Shown: piece after piece, positions 5,959-9,216 of the stretch
How positions within the stretch are numbered: position 1 is the first letter of the stretch
Layout: each line of letters starts with the position of its first letter
Assembly (NCBI GenBank): GCA_944391355.1
Contig: CALXTG010000021.1
Coordinates: 1-9,216, forward strand
DNA: 9,216 nt
Origin: an uncultured Alphaproteobacteria bacterium
Lineage (GTDB): Bacteria > Pseudomonadota > Alphaproteobacteria > RF32 > CAG-239
Direction: 5' to 3'
Notes under the pieces: generated by a model
Told to the model about the DNA's origin: nothing
Seen by the model: the letters and a program-made list of their open reading frames with translations, nothing else
Database searches by the model: none
Made by a program: the position numbers and the translations under genes

Positions 5959-8106
5959 ATGTTAAGACAGTATGAATTAGTTGATTTGGTTAAATCCTAT
6001 GACCCTGATGCCGATGAAGACGCATTAAACCGCGCTTATGTCTTTGCAATGAAAAAACACGGAGCTCAGCTCAGAGCTTCCGGGGATCCTTATTATTCCC
6101 ATCCGATTGAAGTCGCGGGTATTCTGACCAGATTTAAGCTTGATTCCGCTTCAATTATAGCCGGTCTGCTGCATGATACGGTCGAAGATACCGATACGAC
6201 CGTGGAAGAGGTGCGCAGCCTGTTCGGAGATCAAGTCGCGCAGATTGTCGACGGACTGACCAAATTGGCGATGATTGAGCAGAAATCAGCCAATAACAAG
6301 CAGGCGGAAAATTTCCGTAAGCTGCTGTTGGCGATGTCGGAAGATATCCGCGTGCTGCTGATTAAGCTGGCTGACCGTCTGCACAATATGCGCACGCTGC
6401 ATTTTTGCAAGCCTGAAAAACGCGCCCGCGTTGCCAAAGAAACGCTGGATATTTATGCGCCGTTAGCCGAACGTATCGGGATGCAGGAAGTTAAAAGCGA
6501 GCTGGAAGAGATTGCTTTTGCCGAGCTTCATAAAGAAGCCCATGATTCAATTGTCGCCCGTTTGAATTTCTTGCGCGAGCAGGGGAATAATCTGGTACCG
6601 AAAATTATTGCCCAGCTGGAAAAGGATATGGCCGATAACGGTATCAAGGCAACCATTACCGGCCGCGAGAAAACCCCTTATTCAATCTGGCGCAAAATGC
6701 AGCAGAAAAACGCTTCGTTTGAACAGTTGTCCGATATTATGGCTTTTCGCATCTGTGTCGATGATGTTGCCACCTGTTATCAGGCGCTGGGTGTTGTCCA
6801 TTCAAAATACCATATGGTGCCGCGTCGTTTTAAGGATTATATTTCCACCCCGAAACCCAACGGTTATAAATCGCTGCATACCGGAATTATCGGGCCGGAA
6901 AATACCCGGATTGAAATCCAGATCCGTACGCATGAAATGCATGAGGTTGCCGAAAAAGGCGTGGCGGCGCACTGGGCTTATAAACAGGGGGAAAAGGCCG
7001 TCGGACGCAATTTCCGCTGGATCAGGGAACTGCTGGAGATCTTGGAACAGGCTTCCAATCCCGAAGAATTTTTGGAAAATACCAAACTGGAAATGTATAA
7101 TGACCAGGTATTTTGTTTTACGCCGAAAGGCGATTTGATCGGGCTGCCGCTTAATTCAACGCCGGTTGATTTTGCCTATGCGGTTCATTCTTCAGTCGGC
7201 GATACCTGCGTCGGCGCCAAAATTAACGGAGAAATCCGGCCGCTGCGCACCGTTTTGCAGAACGGCGATCAGGTCGAAATTTTGACTTCCAAAGCGCAGC
7301 ACCCTTCAACCGAGTGGGACCGTTTTGTCGTTACGGGGAAGGCCAAAGCCGCTATCCGCAAATATGTGCGGGCTTATAAGCGCGAGCAGTTTATTACGCT
7401 CGGCCAGCAGGTTTTGGAGCGGACATTTAAAGGGGAAAATCTGGAGTTTTCCGAAAAGGCTTTGGTGAATGTGCTGCAGAATTTCGAGGCCGAATCCATA
7501 GATGATATTTATGCCAAAGTCGGGGAAGGTTTGGTAACCAGCTGGGATGTCCTCAAAGCAGTTTATCCCGGTTATAAGCAGTCAAAGCTCGGCCGGGTGG
7601 TTAAATCATTGAAACCGGTTTTCAGAAAAAGCAGTGATAAAAAAGCCAAAAAAGGCGAGCCGCTGAAAATCAAAGGACTTATTCCCGGAATGGCGGTACA
7701 TTTTGCCGGTTGCTGTCATCCGCTGCCCGGTGATCGGATCGTTGGGATTGTTACAACCGGAAAAGGCGTGGCGGTTCATACCATTGACTGTAAGGTGCTT
7801 GAAAAATTTGCCGATGAACCCGAGCGCTGGCTGGATATTGCCTGGGGAGACGAAGCTCTTGAGGGGATGCATATCGGTCGTCTGAAACTGATGCTGACAA
7901 ATGAACCCGGTTCGCTCGGAGAGTTATCAAACCTGATTGCCCGCAACAACGGCAACATTGCCAATCTGAACATTACCAACCGCACGGTCAGCTATTTTGA
8001 GCTGCAATTGGATGTTGAAGTTAAAGATCTCAAGCATTTGACGGATATCATCGCAGCCCTCAAAGCGTCAAAGGTGGTGTCTTATGTGGCTCGCGCCAGC
8101 CAATAA
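5959..8106 (+). CDS. rel: Bifunctional (p)ppGpp synthetase/hydrolase, Rel/SpoT family
   Basis: This enzyme makes (p)ppGpp from ATP and GTP/GDP and also degrades it, controlling the stringent response. The full RSH domain set is present in 715 residues. The HD hydrolase (about 25-180) has H48, HDTVED at 72-77 and the LADRLHN block with D139, so hydrolysis looks intact. The synthetase (about 230-345) has GREK at 235-238, D259, the RFKD motif at 290-293 and EIQIRT at 319-324. RFKD, rather than the acidic motif of monofunctional RelA, marks a bifunctional enzyme. The TGS domain is at about 383-445, a cysteine-containing domain at about 577-615 (C585, C586, C611), and the ACT domain at about 640-715. 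The start fits the alphaproteobacterial N-terminus (LRQYELVDLV) and has AGAGG 6 bases upstream. It follows rpoZ. It is probably the only long RSH of the genome (inference), so the names relA and spoT would also be found for it. Confidence 0.96.
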   Translation: MLRQYELVDLVKSYDPDADEDALNRAYVFAMKKHGAQLRASGDPYYSHPIEVAGILTRFKLDSASIIAGLLHDTVEDTDTTVEEVRSLFGDQVAQIVDGLTKLAMIEQKSANNKQAENFRKLLLAMSEDIRVLLIKLADRLHNMRTLHFCKPEKRARVAKETLDIYAPLAERIGMQEVKSELEEIAFAELHKEAHDSIVARLNFLREQGNNLVPKIIAQLEKDMADNGIKATITGREKTPYSIWRKMQQKNASFEQLSDIMAFRICVDDVATCYQALGVVHSKYHMVPRRFKDYISTPKPNGYKSLHTGIIGPENTRIEIQIRTHEMHEVAEKGVAAHWAYKQGEKAVGRNFRWIRELLEILEQASNPEEFLENTKLEMYNDQVFCFTPKGDLIGLPLNSTPVDFAYAVHSSVGDTCVGAKINGEIRPLRTVLQNGDQVEILTSKAQHPSTEWDRFVVTGKAKAAIRKYVRAYKREQFITLGQQVLERTFKGENLEFSEKALVNVLQNFEAESIDDIYAKVGEGLVTSWDVLKAVYPGYKQSKLGRVVKSLKPVFRKSSDKKAKKGEPLKIKGLIPGMAVHFAGCCHPLPGDRIVGIVTTGKGVAVHTIDCKVLEKFADEPERWLDIAWGDEALEGMHIGRLKLMLTNEPGSLGELSNLIARNNGNIANLNITNRTVSYFELQLDVEVKDLKHLTDIIAALKASKVVSYVARASQ

Positions 8107-8118
8107 AGTTCGTATAAT
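8103..8118 (+). repeat. Post-rel repeat, copy A (right half only)
   Basis: ATAAAGTTCGTATAAT begins inside the rel stop codon region (TAA at 8104-8106) and recurs identically at 8422-8437 and with two changes at 8232-8247. The left half of the unit (the CGAACTTT-CTTAC part) is missing here, because this copy is fused to the rel coding end. The repeat thus supplies the last bases and stop of rel. Confidence 0.7.
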
Positions 8119-8140
8119 GGGTAACTAATACAGAATTTAC

Positions 8141-8191
8141 GAGTAGCCGAACCGGTCACGTGCTAAAATGCACGCTCACGCTTCGGCTCTC
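8141..8191. other. Long imperfect hairpin 1 in the gap after rel
   Basis: Arms AGCCGAA (8145-8151) and TTCGGCT (8182-8188) pair fully. They extend outward through GAG/CTC (8141-8143 with 8189-8191, one bulged T at 8144) and inward through CG/CG after a C-C mismatch. A symmetric 4x4 internal loop follows, then an apical stem CGTGC (8159-8163) with GCACG (8170-8174) closing a 6-base loop TAAAAT. Following bases are T-rich but not a U-tract. It may end or protect rel mRNA, or be part of a small RNA. As DNA it is also a cruciform candidate. Confidence 0.65.
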
Positions 8192-8209
8192 TTAATTCTT
8201 ATTATTTAC

Positions 8210-8247
8210 CTCATTCTGCGAACTTTCTTACATAAAATTCGTATAAC
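8210..8247 (+). repeat. Post-rel repeat, copy B
   Basis: The first 27 bases (8210-8236) match 8340-8366 with a single mismatch, exactly 130 bases apart. The core is an inverted repeat: CGAACTTT (8219-8226), loop CTTACAT, then AAAATTCG (8234-8241), with one mismatch against a perfect stem. It continues into GTATAAC, matching copies A and D. A T-rich block AATTCTTATTATT (8194-8206) lies 17 bases before its TTTCTTAC element and recurs before copy D. Confidence 0.75.
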
Positions 8248-8268
8248 GGTCTATTAGAGCAATTTTGC

Positions 8269-8321
8269 GCGGTCTCGAAAAATTCATGTATTTCTGTATA
8301 CACTAAAATTTTTCTCGCCGC
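8269..8321. other. Long imperfect hairpin 2 in the gap after rel
   Basis: GCGG (8269-8272) pairs with CCGC (8318-8321). A perfect 8-bp stem GAAAAATT (8277-8284) with AATTTTTC (8307-8314) follows, then a small internal loop. The apical stem TGTAT (8287-8291) with ATACA (8298-8302) closes a 6-base loop TTCTGT. The apical 5-bp stem and 6-base loop repeat the geometry of hairpin 1 although the sequences are unrelated. It lies between repeat copies B and C. Confidence 0.65.
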
Positions 8322-8339
8322 TGAAATCACTCTACTAGA

Positions 8340-8372
8340 CTCATTCTCCGAACTTTCTTACATAAAGCTCGC
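8340..8372 (+). repeat. Post-rel repeat, copy C
   Basis: The first 27 bases match copy B with one difference (C for G at 8348). The inverted-repeat core is CGAACTTT (8349-8356), CTTACAT, AAAGCTCG (8364-8371), again one mismatch from perfect pairing. The usual GTATAAT after the core is replaced by CCGATTT, so this copy is degenerate on its right side. Confidence 0.7.
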
Positions 8373-8382
8373 CGATTTCCTA

Positions 8383-8438
8383 AATTCTTATTATTCACGC
8401 ACGCCAACCAGATTTTCTTACATAAAGTTCGTATAATC
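8383..8438 (+). repeat. Post-rel repeat, copy D with its upstream T-rich block
   Basis: AATTCTTATTATT (8383-8395) repeats 8194-8206 exactly and is followed, 18 bases later, by TTTCTTACATAAA (8414-8426), which is shared with copies B and C. ATAAAGTTCGTATAAT (8422-8437) is identical to copy A. The left arm of the core is changed (CAGATTTT), so pairing is weaker here. Copy D follows copy C by only 60 bases, without an intervening large hairpin. Confidence 0.7.
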
Positions 8439-8456
8439 TTCGATAAATTTCTTTAT

Positions 8457-8484
8457 TTGACTTATATTCTATATTTTATATATT
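8457..8484 (+). promoter_or_regulatory. Likely sigma-70 promoter of the DUF2062-acpS operon
   Basis: TTGACT (8457-8462) and TATATT (8479-8484) are separated by 16 bases and each differ by one base from the housekeeping consensus. A start near 8491 would give a leader of about 24 bases before the ATG at 8515, with AGAGGGGA as ribosome binding site. The surrounding 60 bases are very AT-rich, so chance matches are easier here. Still, this is the best promoter in the gap. Confidence 0.5.
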
Positions 8485-8514
8485 ATCTTATCATTATACA
8501 ACAGAGGGGATTTC

Positions 8515-9108
8515 ATGTTTAAACGTCGCCGCAAACCATCTTTTCTTAAACGTCTGAAGTCATGGCTCTGGCCGGAAGGCGGCTGGAAGCGTTACGGCCG
8601 TTATATTTTGCTGCGTCTGCAGCGTCTTAAAGGGACGCCGCGGGAGATTGCGGCCGGGGTGGCCTGCGGGGTGGCGATTTCCTTTACGCCGTTTGTCGGT
8701 TTTCACTTTGTTTTGGCGGCAATTACAGCCTGGTTTGTTCGCGGCAATATTTTGGCCAGCGCCATCGGAACCGCGGCCGGCAACCCCTGGACTTTTCCTT
8801 TCATCTGGGTTTCGGTTTTGTATACCGGACGCTGGTTTTTAGGGGAAACGACTTCCGGTGCCAAAGTCGAATTCCTCAAAGTTTTTGAAAAATCCATGCA
8901 TGCGCTGATGACATTTGATTTTCGGGTTTTCTTTTCCGATGTCTGGCCGATTATCTGGCCGATGATGGTCGGTTGTATCCCTTATTATTTTGCAGCCTGG
9001 TTTCTTTCCTATTATCTGGTTAAAAAGACTTTGGATAAACTGGGACAAGCAAGGTTGAAAAGAATAGAACAAAAAGCAGCCCGTTTGCCGCGAAAGGAAC
9101 AGGAATGA
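8515..9108 (+). CDS. DUF2062 domain-containing inner-membrane protein
   Basis: This is a small membrane protein of the DUF2062 family, whose function is not established. The 197 residues open with a very basic N-terminus (KRRRK at 3-7). The family block follows: GTPREIAAGVACGVAISFTPFVGFHFVLAAI (40-70), then RGNILASAIGTAAGNPWTFPFIW (76-98) with the conserved Gly-Asn-Pro-x-Thr pattern. Membrane helices are likely at about 47-73, 82-108 and 145-170. The C-terminus (171-197) is again basic and should be cytoplasmic. The start has a strong AGAGGGGA ribosome binding site 5-6 bases upstream. Its stop overlaps the acpS start as ATGA, and a DUF2062 gene next to acpS is a recurring alphaproteobacterial arrangement. 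Confidence 0.9.
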   Translation: MFKRRRKPSFLKRLKSWLWPEGGWKRYGRYILLRLQRLKGTPREIAAGVACGVAISFTPFVGFHFVLAAITAWFVRGNILASAIGTAAGNPWTFPFIWVSVLYTGRWFLGETTSGAKVEFLKVFEKSMHALMTFDFRVFFSDVWPIIWPMMVGCIPYYFAAWFLSYYLVKKTLDKLGQARLKRIEQKAARLPRKEQE

Positions 9109-9216
9109 TTGTCGGATTGGGAAATGATATCGTCAGTATTGAGAGAATTTCCGGAACTCTGAATAAGTTTGGCCTGCATTTTATGCAGCGGGTCTTTACC
9201 GCCGAAGAAGTCGCCG
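9105..9216 (+). CDS. acpS: Holo-[acyl-carrier-protein] synthase, 5' part
   Basis: AcpS transfers 4'-phosphopantetheine from coenzyme A to apo-ACP, which fatty acid synthesis needs. Only the first 37 residues are inside the window. They show the family N-terminus MIVGLGNDIVSIERI, with the metal-binding D8, and FMQRVFTAEE, the conserved Arg-Val-Phe-Thr-x-x-Glu block. The other metal ligand and the lysine motif lie past the window edge. The start overlaps the DUF2062 stop (ATGA), with an AAAGGA element about 8 bases upstream. In related genomes lepB, rnc and era usually follow, but they cannot be seen here. Confidence 0.93.
   Translation, partial: MIVGLGNDIVSIERISGTLNKFGLHFMQRVFTAEEVA

Larger units (their letters stand above)
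8107..8514. other. 408-base non-coding gap after rel, filled with repeats and hairpins
   Basis: No convincing gene is present on either strand. The gap contains four copies or part-copies of one repeat, two long hairpins between them, one GANTC site (8338-8342) and the promoter of the next operon at its right end. The right-hand 80 bases are extremely AT-rich. A 29-codon hydrophobic open frame at 8168-8257 is noted as a finding but has no ribosome binding site. There is no tRNA- or rRNA-like sequence. Confidence 0.7.

Noticed and set aside
6608..7138. 176-codon plus-strand open frame inside rel
   Set aside because: Out-of-frame shadow of the synthetase region, which is intact with all catalytic motifs.
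8113..8118. TATAAT in repeat copies A and D as promoter -10 boxes
   Set aside because: No acceptable -35 element lies 16-18 bases upstream of either copy, and copies B and C do not keep the hexamer. The TTGACT/TATATT pair further right is better.
8323..8379. GAAATC / GATTTC inverted pair flanking repeat copy C
   Set aside because: Only 6 bp with a 45-base separation; expected by chance in AT-rich DNA.
8103..8438. Similarity of TTCGTATAA to a XerC arm of dif sites or to a loxP arm
   Set aside because: Only this half-site matches well. No facing second arm at the 6- to 8-base spacing is found in any copy, and the same bases are better explained as one arm of the CGAACTTT/AAAGTTCG inverted repeat.
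8103..8438. CRISPR array or integron attC array
   Set aside because: Spacings of 129, 130 and 60 bases, only four diverged copies, no cas or integrase gene, and no GTTRRRY/RYYYAAC core pairs.

Overview
The window looks like a chromosomal segment of an alphaproteobacterium of moderate GC content, probably Rhodospirillales-like and perhaps gut-associated (inference). Three things point there. A GcrA cell-cycle regulator is present, a family known essentially from Alphaproteobacteria. There is a single long bifunctional Rel protein directly after rpoZ. The order rpoZ - rel - DUF2062 - acpS matches the order familiar from alphaproteobacterial chromosomes.

Layout. The first 205 bases hold the 3' end of a cysteine-containing protein on the plus strand, closed by a bidirectional terminator that also serves the minus-strand motA-motB operon (239-1721). 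Upstream of motA on the same strand is gcrA (1853-2368); the gap between them holds a striking 64-base nested inverted repeat. gcrA is divergent from a plus-strand pair of exported proteins: a DUF4139 protein (2564-4009) and, overlapping it by ATGA, a 414-residue protein I do not recognise (4006-5250). Next come rpoZ with an unusually long acidic tail (5355-5837), a hairpin, and rel (5959-8106). After a 408-base non-coding gap come a DUF2062 membrane protein (8515-9108) and the start of acpS (9105 to the window edge), again overlapping by ATGA.

How the genes relate. RpoZ and Rel are linked through the stringent response: Rel makes and degrades (p)ppGpp, and omega is part of one ppGpp site on RNA polymerase in proteobacteria. 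MotA/MotB form a flagellar stator whose residues resemble the sodium-type PomA/PomB. GcrA works with CcrM methylation of GANTC; three GANTC sites fall in intergenic DNA here.

The most unusual stretch is the gap after rel (8107-8514). It is not empty. It carries repeated copies of a short inverted repeat built on a CTTACAT loop. The first three copies are about 130 bases apart and enclose two long, unrelated-sequence hairpins of similar architecture. A near-consensus promoter for the DUF2062-acpS operon lies at the end of this gap. I do not recognise the repeat family.
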